NCBI RefSeq assembly: GCF_001462455.1
Contig: NZ_LNTD01000004.1
Span: 1-64,000, forward strand
Direction of reading: 5' to 3'
Length of the DNA stretch: 64,000 bases
Source: Cellulomonas sp. B6
GTDB taxonomy: Bacteria > Actinomycetota > Actinomycetes > Actinomycetales > Cellulomonadaceae
Shown here: positions 7,576 to 16,324 of the stretch, in pieces
How positions within the stretch are numbered: the stretch's first letter is position 1
Layout: every line of letters begins with the position of its first letter
Made by a program: the position numbers and the translations under genes
Notes under the pieces: generated by a model
Database searches by the model: none
Told to the model about the DNA's origin: nothing
Seen by the model: the letters and a program-made list of their open reading frames with translations, nothing else

Positions 7576-10500
7576 TCACTGGTGGTCACCGTTCTCTGTT
7601 CCGGTGGAGGCACGGCGCCCGCGCGACGTGCCGGACTGGAAGCTCGACAACCGGGACCGCAGCTGGTCGGCGTCGCGCTGGACGGGGCGCTCCTCCATCG
7701 GTGCGGGCGCGGCGGGCACCGCGCTCGGCACACGCTTGGTGAGACGCTCCGAGCCGCCTGCACCGACCGCGCTGGGCCGGTAGGCGGACAGCTGGCTGAG
7801 CTCCGAGAGCGCCTGCTCCTGGATGTCGGAGCGCAGGGCGAGCATCGCCGCGACCTCGTCGTCGAGCGTGCCCACGCGGGGCGCTGCCGACGGCGGGACG
7901 GACGGGTGCGGCACCGTCGCGGCGGGGGCGGCCGGCTGGTGCGACGCCCACTCCGGCGGCGACCACGACGGTGCGGTCCGCGCCCCGAGGGGTGCGGGCG
8001 CCGGGGCCGGTGCCTGCTGGGGCGCGGCCGGGGCCGACCACGCGGGCGCCTGCCAGGCGTCGGCGTCGGGCGCGGGCTGCGCGGGCGCCACCGGCGGGGC
8101 GGCGGCGTCCGGGCCCCACGCGGACGAGCGCACGGGCGTGCGCGGCACCGCGGGGGCGGCCTGCGGCGCCTCGGGGGCGGCCACCGGCTCGTCGCGCTTG
8201 CGGCTGAAGAAGCTGCCCCAGCGACGACGCGGCTTCTCCTCGGCCGGTGCCACGAGCTCGCTGAAGGCGGGCTGCGCGACGGGCGCCGCCGGGCCCGCGG
8301 GAGCCGCGGGCCACACCGGTGCCGGTGCCTCGGCCGCGAACGCGGCAGGAGCCTGCGGCGCAGCGGTCTGCGGAGCAGGTGCCTGCGGCGCGTCGAACGG
8401 TGCCACCGCGTCGGCGGACTCGATCGGCGAGAACATCTGCGTCGGCTGCTCGGCGTCGGCGGGGCGCGCCCACAGCGGTGCCGCGGGACGCCACTCGTCG
8501 CTGGCGGGTGCCTCGGGAGCGGCCTGGGCCGGCGCGGCGGGCGTCTCCTGCTGCCAGGACGGACGCTGCCACGTGTCGCGCGCCGCCAGGGGTGCCGGCT
8601 CGGCTGCGTCGGACGACGGGGTCGCGGCGACGGGCGCCCAGGGCGCGGCCACCTCCTCCTCGTCGTCGGGCTCCAGCTCGACCGTGGGCACCACGGGCTC
8701 GGACGCCGACGACGCGGCGGCCCAGGCGGGCTGCGGTGCGTCCGCGGGCGTCGCCCAGTCGGGGTGCGCGTCGGGCTCGGCCGCCCAGGAGGGCTGCGCG
8801 TCCGCGTCGGCCGACCACGCCGGCTGCGCGTCCGTCGTGCCCGACCATGCGGGCTCCGCGACGGGCGCGGGCTCCGGGACGACCGGGATCGCACCCGTGT
8901 GCCAGGCACGTGCCTCGTCGAGGGAGCGCCCGAACGGTGCGTACGGCTCGGTGTACTCCAGCGCCGGACGCTCCGCACCGCCACCGGCCCAGCCGGAGTA
9001 GCCGCTGTACGACGTGAACGACGGCGCCTCCTCGGCGGCCGGCGCCTGCTCGACGTCCTGCACCTGCTCGACGTCCTGCACGGGCTCGGCCTGCGACGCC
9101 CCCCAGGCGTCGGGCGCCGCGAGCTCCTCGGGAGCCGCGGGCTCGGCGTGCGCGGGGGTGTCCTCGGCGGCCGGGGCGCCCCAGGGGGTCGCCTCGGCCG
9201 ACGGCTGCGCGTCCCACGCATGTGCGGCGGGCTGTGCCGGGGACCACGGCTGCTCGACGGGCTCGGGCGCCTGCCACGTCGGGGCGGAGGCCCACGACTG
9301 CTCGTCCGTGCGCACGGCCTCGAGCGGCTCCTGGACGTCGGCGTGCACGGGGGACCACGGCTGCTCGTCGGACTCGGGCGCCTGCCACGCGGGCGCCGAG
9401 GCCCACGCCTGCTCGGCCGGCTGCGACTCCGCCCAACCCTGCTCAGCAGGCTGCGACTCCGCCCAACCCTGCTCGGCAGGCTGCGACTCCGCCCAACCCT
9501 GCTCGGCAGGCTGCGACTCCGCCCAACCCTGCTCGGCAGGCTGCGACTCCGCCTGCACGGGAGACCACGCCTGGTCGTCGGGCTGCGGCGCCTGCCACGC
9601 CGCGGCCGCGGCCCAGGGCTGCTCGGGCTGCGTCGGCTCGGCGTGCGTGGCCTCGGGCTCACCGCCGCGCGTGGGGAGCGCGGGACCGTCGCCCTGCCAC
9701 GCGGGGGCGGGCCACTCGGCGCTCGGTGCGGGTGCGTCGTCCGGCACCAGGCCCGGGACCTCGAACGCGGGTGCCGAGGCCGCCGCGGGCGCGGCGGGCG
9801 CGGCCGGCGCGACGTCGCGGCCGCGGAAGCCCGAGAACAGGCCGGCGCGGGCGGCGGGGTCGGCGGGCGCCGCCGGACGCGGGGCGTCGGGCGCGGGCTC
9901 GACGAGCGGCGCGGGCGCGGCCGAACGCGACCGCGTGGGCAGACCGCTGGCGCGCGTCGCGGCGGGCACGACCGGCGTCCACTCACCCGTGTCGACCGAG
10001 AGCTCGGGCGACAGGGTCGTCTCGGGGGCGGCCGGGAGGACGATCTTGTCCTCGTCGAAGGTCTTGCGAGGCCGCGTGGGCAGGCCGCCGGGCGCCCCGA
10101 CGGTCGGCACCGGGATCGCCTCGTCGCCGGCCGGCACGGGGCCGGCGGCCGCGGGCATCGCGGTCTGCCGTGCGGCACCGGTGTCGTCGGCGCGGCGCCG
10201 GCGCGGGAGACCCAGGTCCGTCTGACCGTCGGTCAGCTCCGCCAGGTCGACCTCGCGCACCTCCGGCGCCTCGATCTGCGGCGCCGACGCGGGCTGGACC
10301 TGCGCCGCCGGCGCGGCGCCGTACGCGTTGACCTCGTTGGCCGAGAACAGCGTGCTCGGGAACCGCACGAACGCCTCGGTGCCGGTGCCGCCGACGCGCT
10401 TGCGCAGCGTCACCTCCGCGCCGAGGCGCTGCGCGAGGCGGCCGACGACGAACAGGCCGAGGCGCTGGGCGCCGAGCGCGTCGCCCGCCGAGACCGAGAC

Positions 10501-12195
10501 GATCTTGGTGTTCGCGGCCTCGATCTCGGCGTCCGTCATGCCCAGGCCGTGGTCGGTGATCCGCACGATCACGGACCCGCCGGTGATGCCCGTGGTCACC
10601 ACGACCGGGGTCTCCGGCTCCGAGAACACCGTGGCGTTCTCGAGGAGCTCGGCGATGAGGTGGGCGGCGGAGAGCGCGTTGAAGCCGAGCATGTGGGGGT
10701 CGACCTGCAGGTCGAGCTCGACGCGGTCGTACTGCTCGATCTCGGACGAGGCGGTGCGGATGACGTCGGACAGCGGCATCGCGTCGCGCAGGCGGCGGCC
10801 GGAGTCGATGCCCGCGAGCACGAGCAGGGACTCGGCGTTGCGGCGCATCCGGGTCGCGAGGTGGTCGAGGCGGAACAGGTTGGCCAGCGTGCCCGGGTCC
10901 TCCTCGGCGCGCTCGAGCGAGTCGATGAACGACAGCTGGCGGTTGAGGAGCACCTGGTCGCGACGCGCGACGTTGACGAACATCTCGGCGATGGAGCCAC
11001 GCAGCGCCGCCTGCTCCTGGGCGACCTGGACGGTCGTCGCGTTCACCGCGTTGAACGCCTGCGCGAGCCGGCCGACCTCGTCGTTGGAGCGCACGGGGAT
11101 CGGGGCGAGGGTGATCTCCGGGCCCTCACCGGGCGTCGACACCTGCTCGACGAGTCGCGGCAGCTGCTCGCGCACGTCGGCGGCGGCGCCGGTCAGGCGG
11201 CGCAGCGGCACGACGATCGACCGGGCGACGGTGATCGCGAGGAGGAAGGAGGCCACGAGGGCCGCGACCGCGATGCCGACGGTGACGACGGCGGTGTCCC
11301 GGGCGGACGACGCGGCGGCGGCTGCCGTGTCGGTCGCCTTCTCCAGGATCGCCTGGTTGATCGTCGCGAGGGCCGCGAACTGGCTCGTCGTCTCCTGGGA
11401 CCACTGCTCCGCGTCGACCGAGGCGAACGCGGAGAGCGTGCCCTGCGTGAGCAGCGCCCGCATCGAGCGGAGCGCGGCGTTGGGGTCACCGGTGCTGACC
11501 GCGACGCCGTCGATGCGCAGGTCGCCGACGGCGGTCCGGGCGCGGTCACGTGCGAGCTCGGTGGCGGTCACGCGGTCCGCGAAGCTGCGGGCGGCGACGG
11601 GGCTGTCGACCTCGGCGGTCTTGAGCTCGACGCCCGTGACGTACTCGTTCACCAGGGCGTCGACCAGGAGCGCGACCTCGCGGTTGGCGCGGATGTACGT
11701 CGAGAGGTCGCGGTCGCGCAGCGAGTTCGCGACACCCTCGACGACGCGGTCCTGACCGTCGACGATGTCCTGGTAGCCGTTGCGCAGGATCGCGCGCTGC
11801 GTCTGGTTGTCGACGCGGTCACGGACCTGCTGCAGGCCGCCCTGGTACGTCTTCTGCTGGTCCTGGAAGTCACGGACGACCGAGGCCGGGAACTGCGACA
11901 GGTCGATGTCCTGGGTGACCTCGCGCGCAGACTTCAGCGCGGCGTCGGTGGCCTCCCGGGCGCCCGCGATCTGCTCCGCGGAGGCGCCCGTGAGGGACAG
12001 GATGCGTTCCTGCTGGAGCGCGGCGGAGACGGGGGTCATGACGTCGAGCGTCCGCACGACGTTCTGCGTCGCGCGGGCGTAGCGCAGGTCCTGGATCGCG
12101 GTGTAGGAGATGTACGTGCCCGCGAGGAGCAGGACGATCATGGGCACGGCGAGGACCGCCAGGACCTTGGCACGGATACCGAGCCGTCGCAGCAT
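7576..12195 (-). CDS. cvnA: CvnA-type sensor histidine kinase with very long low-complexity tail
   Basis: A 1,539-residue membrane sensor. A transmembrane helix (about residues 10-31) is followed by an extracytoplasmic helical region resembling the nitrate/nitrite-sensing (NIT) domain, a second helix (VGIAVAALVASFLLAI, about 305-320), a HAMP-like linker, a DHp-like helix with LDHLATRMRRN, and an HATPase domain with LIAELLENAT (N box) and ITDHGLGMTD (G1 box). The last 850 or so residues are Pro/Ala/Trp/Glu-rich and contain tandem ESQPAEQGWA repeats. CvnA proteins are typically shorter than this, so the tail is the unusual part; it may serve as a flexible scaffold. AAGGA lies seven bases before the ATG at 12195. 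First gene of cvnABCD. Confidence 0.92.
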   Translation of the reverse strand: MLRRLGIRAKVLAVLAVPMIVLLLAGTYISYTAIQDLRYARATQNVVRTLDVMTPVSAALQQERILSLTGASAEQIAGAREATDAALKSAREVTQDIDLSQFPASVVRDFQDQQKTYQGGLQQVRDRVDNQTQRAILRNGYQDIVDGQDRVVEGVANSLRDRDLSTYIRANREVALLVDALVNEYVTGVELKTAEVDSPVAARSFADRVTATELARDRARTAVGDLRIDGVAVSTGDPNAALRSMRALLTQGTLSAFASVDAEQWSQETTSQFAALATINQAILEKATDTAAAAASSARDTAVVTVGIAVAALVASFLLAITVARSIVVPLRRLTGAAADVREQLPRLVEQVSTPGEGPEITLAPIPVRSNDEVGRLAQAFNAVNATTVQVAQEQAALRGSIAEMFVNVARRDQVLLNRQLSFIDSLERAEEDPGTLANLFRLDHLATRMRRNAESLLVLAGIDSGRRLRDAMPLSDVIRTASSEIEQYDRVELDLQVDPHMLGFNALSAAHLIAELLENATVFSEPETPVVVTTGITGGSVIVRITDHGLGMTDAEIEAANTKIVSVSAGDALGAQRLGLFVVGRLAQRLGAEVTLRKRVGGTGTEAFVRFPSTLFSANEVNAYGAAPAAQVQPASAPQIEAPEVREVDLAELTDGQTDLGLPRRRRADDTGAARQTAMPAAAGPVPAGDEAIPVPTVGAPGGLPTRPRKTFDEDKIVLPAAPETTLSPELSVDTGEWTPVVPAATRASGLPTRSRSAAPAPLVEPAPDAPRPAAPADPAARAGLFSGFRGRDVAPAAPAAPAAASAPAFEVPGLVPDDAPAPSAEWPAPAWQGDGPALPTRGGEPEATHAEPTQPEQPWAAAAAWQAPQPDDQAWSPVQAESQPAEQGWAESQPAEQGWAESQPAEQGWAESQPAEQGWAESQPAEQAWASAPAWQAPESDEQPWSPVHADVQEPLEAVRTDEQSWASAPTWQAPEPVEQPWSPAQPAAHAWDAQPSAEATPWGAPAAEDTPAHAEPAAPEELAAPDAWGASQAEPVQDVEQVQDVEQAPAAEEAPSFTSYSGYSGWAGGGAERPALEYTEPYAPFGRSLDEARAWHTGAIPVVPEPAPVAEPAWSGTTDAQPAWSADADAQPSWAAEPDAHPDWATPADAPQPAWAAASSASEPVVPTVELEPDDEEEVAAPWAPVAATPSSDAAEPAPLAARDTWQRPSWQQETPAAPAQAAPEAPASDEWRPAAPLWARPADAEQPTQMFSPIESADAVAPFDAPQAPAPQTAAPQAPAAFAAEAPAPVWPAAPAGPAAPVAQPAFSELVAPAEEKPRRRWGSFFSRKRDEPVAAPEAPQAAPAVPRTPVRSSAWGPDAAAPPVAPAQPAPDADAWQAPAWSAPAAPQQAPAPAPAPLGARTAPSWSPPEWASHQPAAPAATVPHPSVPPSAAPRVGTLDDEVAAMLALRSDIQEQALSELSQLSAYRPSAVGAGGSERLTKRVPSAVPAAPAPMEERPVQRDADQLRSRLSSFQSGTSRGRRASTGTENGDHQ
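9421..9550 (-). repeat. 30-bp in-frame tandem repeat within cvnA
   Basis: Four near-identical 30-bp units start at 9421, 9451, 9481 and 9511, with a fifth partial unit at 9541. Each encodes ESQPAEQGWA on the minus strand. The only difference visible in the first four units is one base (CTCAGC versus CTCGGC), so the expansion is recent or homogenised. Confidence 0.95.
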
Positions 12196-12437
12196 GTCGA
12201 TCCTTCCCTTTCGCCCGACGTCGGACGCTCACGCGGGGTACCGCTCGCGCCCGCAACACGGTCACCGCAGGTGACTGCCGTCTGCGCTTCATCGGTACCT
12301 GAACACCGGACCATTAGCCCGCCGCCAGAGTTTGCCACGGACGTCACCCCCGCCGATACGCCACGTACGTCGCGAATCGGGCACGCCGGAAGCGCTGTCA
12401 CCGGCGCGCCTGCGCGGCGTCACCCGACCGGTCGGCC

Positions 12438-12443
12438 TACGGT
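12438..12443 (+). promoter_or_regulatory. -10 box of a leaderless promoter (quinone oxidoreductase)
   Basis: TACGGT ends six bases before the GTG start at 12450, the spacing expected when transcription begins at the start codon. The rest of the 254-base divergent gap to cvnA shows only a short GTCACC-GCA-GGTGAC inverted repeat (about 12262-12276). Confidence 0.55.
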
Positions 12444-12449
12444 GCGGCG

Positions 12450-13463
12450 GTGCGCGCCGTCGTGGTCGACTCCCCCGGTGGTCCCGAGGCCCTGAGCCTC
12501 GTCGAGCTGCCGGACCCCGTGCCGGGCCCCGGCCAGCTGCTGCTCGACGTGGCCGCCGCGGGTGTGAACCGTGCTGACCTGCTGCAACGGGCCGGGCACT
12601 ACCCGTCGCCGCCCGGCGCACCGCCGTGGCCGGGCCTCGAGGTCGCCGGCACCGTCGTGGCGGTCGGCCCGCCGCTCGCCGCGGACCGCGGGAGCACCGG
12701 GACGACCGGGACCGTCCCCGTGCCGGCCGTCGGCGACCACGTCGCGGCACTCCTCGCAGGCGGCGGTTACGCCGATCGGGTGACCGTGGACGCCACCCAC
12801 GTCCTGCCGGTCGGGAGCACCGAGGACCTCGTCGACGCCGCAGGGCTCCCCGAGGCGCTCGCGACCCTGTGGTCGAACATGCGGGCGGCGCACCTCGCAC
12901 CGGGCGAGACCGTGCTGGTCCAGGGCGGCTCGGGCGGCGTGGGCTCCGTCGCGGTGCAGGCCCTGCACGCGCTGGGTCACCGGGTGATCGCGACGGCGGG
13001 CGGCCCCGCGCGGTGCGCGCGCGTCGCGGACCTGGGCGCCGACGTCGTCGTCGACCACCGCGCGCAGGACCTGGCCGAGGTCGTGCAGGACGCGACGGAC
13101 GGCCGGGGCGTCGACGTCGTGCTGGACGTGCTCGGCGGGCGCGCGCTGCGCGACAACGTGCGGCTGCTCGCCGAGGGCGGGCGGCTCGTCGTCATCGGGC
13201 TGCAGCAGGGCGCCCGCGGCGAGCTCGACCTGCCGTCGCTCATGGCACGCCGCGGCTCGGTGATCGCCACGACCCTGCGGGACCGGCCCGCGGCCGACAA
13301 GACGCGGATCGTCGCCGACGTGCACGAGCACCTGTGGCCGCTGGTGCGCGACGGCAGGGTCCGCCCGGTCGTGCAGGAGCGCGTGCCGCTGGCCGACGCC
13401 GGCCGCGCCCACACGATGCTCGAGGCGGGCGACGTCTTCGGCAAGCTGCTGCTGGTCCCCTGA
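12450..13463 (+). CDS. NAD(P)H-quinone oxidoreductase (zinc-independent MDR family)
   Basis: A 337-residue medium-chain dehydrogenase/reductase of the quinone oxidoreductase (PIG3-like) type, which reduces quinones or enones with NADPH. The N-terminal GroES-like half has VNRADLLQRAGHYPSPPG, the family signature. The Rossmann half has VLVQGGSGGVGSVAVQ, where the NADPH-binding AXXGXXG motif is found. The cysteines that bind structural and catalytic zinc in alcohol dehydrogenases are absent. It is transcribed away from cvnA and meets the AGE-family gene tail to tail 16 bases on. Confidence 0.92.
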   Translation: MRAVVVDSPGGPEALSLVELPDPVPGPGQLLLDVAAAGVNRADLLQRAGHYPSPPGAPPWPGLEVAGTVVAVGPPLAADRGSTGTTGTVPVPAVGDHVAALLAGGGYADRVTVDATHVLPVGSTEDLVDAAGLPEALATLWSNMRAAHLAPGETVLVQGGSGGVGSVAVQALHALGHRVIATAGGPARCARVADLGADVVVDHRAQDLAEVVQDATDGRGVDVVLDVLGGRALRDNVRLLAEGGRLVVIGLQQGARGELDLPSLMARRGSVIATTLRDRPAADKTRIVADVHEHLWPLVRDGRVRPVVQERVPLADAGRAHTMLEAGDVFGKLLLVP

Positions 13464-13479
13464 CCGGCGGCGCCCGGGG

Positions 13480-14709
13480 TCAGCCCAGCAGCCCCGCGGC
13501 GAGCGCCGGCGCGAGCACGGGCGTGAGCGGCAGCCGCGGGATCAACGTCGCCTGCACCGCGTGGTACAGGTCCGCCTTGCCGGCCCACACCGTGCGCGTC
13601 ACGCGGTTGTCGGTGCCGAGCTCGTGCCACCACGACCCGCCGTCGCGGTCGATCACGTGCTCGCCGACGTACTCCCACCACTGCGTGTAGAGGTCGTCCC
13701 AGCGCGGGTCGCCGGTCGCGGCGTGCAGCGCCGCGACCGCGGCGACGGCCTCGGCGACGACCCAGTGCATGCGCTCGCGCACCACGGGGCGGCCCTGCCA
13801 GTCGACCGTGTAGACGAACCCCGGGGCGCCGTCGACGTGCCAGCCCTCGCGGACGCCCGCCTCGACCAGGGCCACCGCGTCGTCCAGCAGCCAGGCGGGG
13901 GCGACGTCGCCACGGGCGGTCAGCGCGGCGCGCGTGTGCAGCGCGAGCCGTGCCCACTCGAACCAGTGGCCGATCGTCGCGCCGTACGGGCGGAACGGGT
14001 GGGCCGGCGTGTCGGCGTTGTACCCGAGGTCCGGGGTCCAGGTCGCGTCGAAGTGCTCGGGGATGCGCCACGCGTTCCCGCGCGCGAAGCCGTGCACGAC
14101 GCGCTCGACGATCCGCGCCGCGCGGTCGAGCCACACCCGCTCGCCGGTGACGTCGGCCGCCGCGAGGTACGCCTCGACCGTGTGCATGTTGGCGTTGACG
14201 CCGCGGTACGCGTCGAGGTCGGTGAACGTGCGGTCCCACTCCTCGACGACCATGCCCGCGGCGTCGTCCCAGAACCGCCGCTCCTGCACGGCGAGCGCCG
14301 CGTCCAGCAGCTCACGAGCACCGAGGCGGCCGGCGACGGTCGCGCTCGCGGCGGCCAGCACGACGAACGCGTGCGGGTACGCCGTCTTCGCCGTGTCGCG
14401 CGGCGAGCCGTCGGCGTCGACCTCGGCGAACCAGCCGCCGTGCTCGGCGTCGTGGAACGCACCGGTCAGCGCGGCGAGCCCGTGGTCGACCAGCGCGGCG
14501 GACCCGGGACGGCCCGTGAGGTGCGCGAGCGCGTACACGTGCGTCATGCGGCACGTGATCCACAGCTCGGCGGGGCCGGGCAGCGGGCGTCCGACGTCGT
14601 CGAGCCGGGCGAACCCCGTCGACGCGCGCGACGCGCGCCCGAAGTCCCACAGCCGGTCCGTCTCGCCCTCGAGCCAGCGCGCGTGCGCCGGTGTGCTGAG
14701 CCACGCCAT
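13480..14709 (-). CDS. AGE-family sugar epimerase/isomerase
   Basis: A 409-residue (alpha/alpha)6-barrel protein of the N-acylglucosamine 2-epimerase (AGE) superfamily. Diagnostic segments are LWITCRMTHVYALAH (residues about 51-65), the central YRGVNANMHTVEAYLAAA, RPYGATIGHWFEWARL with a putative catalytic His, and the C-terminal KADLYHAVQATL with a second His. The RGVNANMH pattern resembles the mannose isomerase/sulfoquinovose isomerase (YihS-like) branch more than true GlcNAc 2-epimerases. The substrate is therefore an aldose-ketose isomerisation by inference only. A TACGCT box lies seven bases before the ATG. Confidence 0.85.
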   Translation of the reverse strand: MAWLSTPAHARWLEGETDRLWDFGRASRASTGFARLDDVGRPLPGPAELWITCRMTHVYALAHLTGRPGSAALVDHGLAALTGAFHDAEHGGWFAEVDADGSPRDTAKTAYPHAFVVLAAASATVAGRLGARELLDAALAVQERRFWDDAAGMVVEEWDRTFTDLDAYRGVNANMHTVEAYLAAADVTGERVWLDRAARIVERVVHGFARGNAWRIPEHFDATWTPDLGYNADTPAHPFRPYGATIGHWFEWARLALHTRAALTARGDVAPAWLLDDAVALVEAGVREGWHVDGAPGFVYTVDWQGRPVVRERMHWVVAEAVAAVAALHAATGDPRWDDLYTQWWEYVGEHVIDRDGGSWWHELGTDNRVTRTVWAGKADLYHAVQATLIPRLPLTPVLAPALAAGLLG

Positions 14710-14716
14710 GCCGGTC

Positions 14717-14722
14717 AGCGTA
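14717..14722 (-). promoter_or_regulatory. -10 box of a leaderless promoter (AGE-family gene)
   Basis: TACGCT on the minus strand is seven bases upstream of the ATG at 14709, matching leaderless spacing. Confidence 0.5.
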
Positions 14723-14773
14723 GTTGCGGGGATCGCGCGGCGGGGGCTGCGCGTGCCGTGCGTCTCCACCATG

Positions 14774-15391
14774 ATGGGCCGGGTGAGCGACGGCGAGCAG
14801 CGCGACGACCGGACCACCGACGCGACGCGCCCGGGTCGGGTCCCCGACGGGCCGCGCGTCGTGGTGGTCCCGGCGGACGGCCCGGGGGCGGACGGCGGCA
14901 CGCCCGCGGCGGCGCCGGACGGCACGCGTGACGGGGACGTCACGGGCATGGTCGAGCAGCCCGCCAAGGTCATGCGGATCGGCACGATGATCAAGCAGCT
15001 GCTCGACGAGGTGCGCTCGGCGCCGCTCGACGACGCGGCCCGCGCGCGGCTCGCGGAGATCCACGAGCGCTCGCTGCACGAGCTCGAGGAGGGCCTGTCC
15101 CCCGAGCTCGTCGCCGAGCTGCACCGCATCACGCTGCCGCTCGCGGAGGACTCGGCGCCGTCCGACGCCGAGCTGCGCATCGCGCAGGCCCAGCTGGTGG
15201 GCTGGCTCGAGGGCCTGTTCCACGGCATCCAGACGGCACTGGTCGCGCAGCAGATGGCGGCGCAGTCGCAGCTCACGCAGATGCGTCGCGCGCTGCCGCC
15301 CGGCGCCGGGGCCGGGCCGGGCGGGTTCGGGGCGTCGGCACCCCACGCCGGACCCGACGACCTGCGGCCGTCGACGGGGCAGTACCTCTGA
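14774..15391 (+). CDS. bpa: bacterial proteasome activator Bpa/PafE
   Basis: A 205-residue ATP-independent activator of the actinobacterial 20S proteasome. The core VEQPAKVMRIGTMIKQLLDE, followed by the helical region ending GWLEGLFHGIQTALVAQQMA, matches the mycobacterial protein (Rv3780 type). The C-terminus ends in GQYL, the HbYX-like tail that docks in the proteasome alpha-ring pockets. The first 55 or so residues are disordered and variable. The start is uncertain: ATG at 14771 or 14774, or GTG at 14783; no clear ribosome site helps. No proteasome genes occur in this window, so the activator acts in trans. Confidence 0.95.
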   Translation: MGRVSDGEQRDDRTTDATRPGRVPDGPRVVVVPADGPGADGGTPAAAPDGTRDGDVTGMVEQPAKVMRIGTMIKQLLDEVRSAPLDDAARARLAEIHERSLHELEEGLSPELVAELHRITLPLAEDSAPSDAELRIAQAQLVGWLEGLFHGIQTALVAQQMAAQSQLTQMRRALPPGAGAGPGGFGASAPHAGPDDLRPSTGQYL

Positions 15392-15419
15392 GCGGTGCGC
15401 CGCGTCGGGGCCGACGTCG

Positions 15420-16277
15420 TCAGGCGGTCTCGGCCGGGGGCTCCCGCCGCTCGCGCGCGGTCAGCGCGATCGCGCCCGAGACGAGCACGAGGCCGACGAG
15501 CTCGAGCCCGTGCGGCAGCTGCCGCAGCACGACCGCGCCGACGACCGCGGCGGTCGCGGGCAGCAGCGCGAGCAGCACCGCGAACGTCGCGGCGCTCACG
15601 CGTCGCAGCACGACCTGCTCCAGCACGTAGGGCACGAGCGAGGAGCACACGGCGATGACGACGACGAGCAGCGCGAGCCGCGCGTCGTGCAGCACGGGGC
15701 CGGCGCCGCCCGCGAGGAACGGCGCGAGGACGAGCCCGCCGGCCGCCATCGCGACGGCGAGCCCGCTCGCACCGGGCGCCTCGGACCGCGCGACGCGCCG
15801 CCCGAGCAGGATGTACCCGGCCCAGCACGCCGCGGCCACGCCGATGGCGACCAGGCCCGTCGCCGCGCCGGGGCCGGTGTCGAGGCTGACACCGGCCAGC
15901 AGCACGACGCCGACCGCGGCCACGCCGATCGCCCCGCGCTCGCGCCACCCCGACCCGGTGACGGCCGCGACGGCCACGGGGCCGAGGAACTCCAGCGCGA
16001 CGGCCGTGCCGAGCGGCAGCCGCTCGATCGCGACGTAGAACGCGACGTTCATGGTCGCCAGGACCACGCCGAACAGCGCGGTGACCGCCAGGCGGCGCGG
16101 CTCCCACAGGGCGCGCACGCGCCACGGGCGGCGCCACGCCAGCAGCAGGACCGCCGCGACCGCGACCCGCAGCCACGCGACCGTGCCGGCCGGCAGCACC
16201 GCGAACAGCCCGACCGCGACCGCCGCGCCGAGGTACTGCGTGAGCCCGGAGAGGACGAACAGCGCGGGGGCGGGCAC
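15420..16277 (-). CDS. EamA/DMT-family exporter (RhtA-like)
   Basis: A 285-residue ten-helix transporter of the drug/metabolite superfamily. Two EamA repeats are visible, and the segment NVAFYVAIERLPLGTAVALE is typical of RhtA-like exporters of amino acids such as threonine/homoserine. It is a paralogue of the exporter at 54844, which shares NVLFYAAVQRLPLGLAVTLE. The GTG start has TAGCCT six bases upstream. It meets bpa tail to tail. The substrate is not determinable here. Confidence 0.87.
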   Translation of the reverse strand: MPAPALFVLSGLTQYLGAAVAVGLFAVLPAGTVAWLRVAVAAVLLLAWRRPWRVRALWEPRRLAVTALFGVVLATMNVAFYVAIERLPLGTAVALEFLGPVAVAAVTGSGWRERGAIGVAAVGVVLLAGVSLDTGPGAATGLVAIGVAAACWAGYILLGRRVARSEAPGASGLAVAMAAGGLVLAPFLAGGAGPVLHDARLALLVVVIAVCSSLVPYVLEQVVLRRVSAATFAVLLALLPATAAVVGAVVLRQLPHGLELVGLVLVSGAIALTARERREPPAETA

Positions 16278-16283
16278 GGCGCC

Positions 16284-16289
16284 AGGCTA
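16284..16289 (-). promoter_or_regulatory. -10 box of a leaderless promoter (EamA exporter)
   Basis: TAGCCT on the minus strand ends six bases before the GTG at 16277. Confidence 0.5.
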
Positions 16290-16324
16290 CGCGGCGCCGT
16301 GCCCGCCCCCGCGGGGCGCCCCGG

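Noticed and set aside
7582-12495. A continuous open frame of more than 1,600 codons on the plus strand opposite cvnA
   Set aside because: It is a by-product of extreme GC content and third-position bias; its translation is a low-complexity Arg/Gly/Leu string, whereas the minus strand encodes clear kinase motifs.
16305-16317. GCCCC-CGC-GGGGC as terminator of the sugar importer
   Set aside because: A five-base stem in such GC-rich sequence is expected by chance and it was not strong enough to list.
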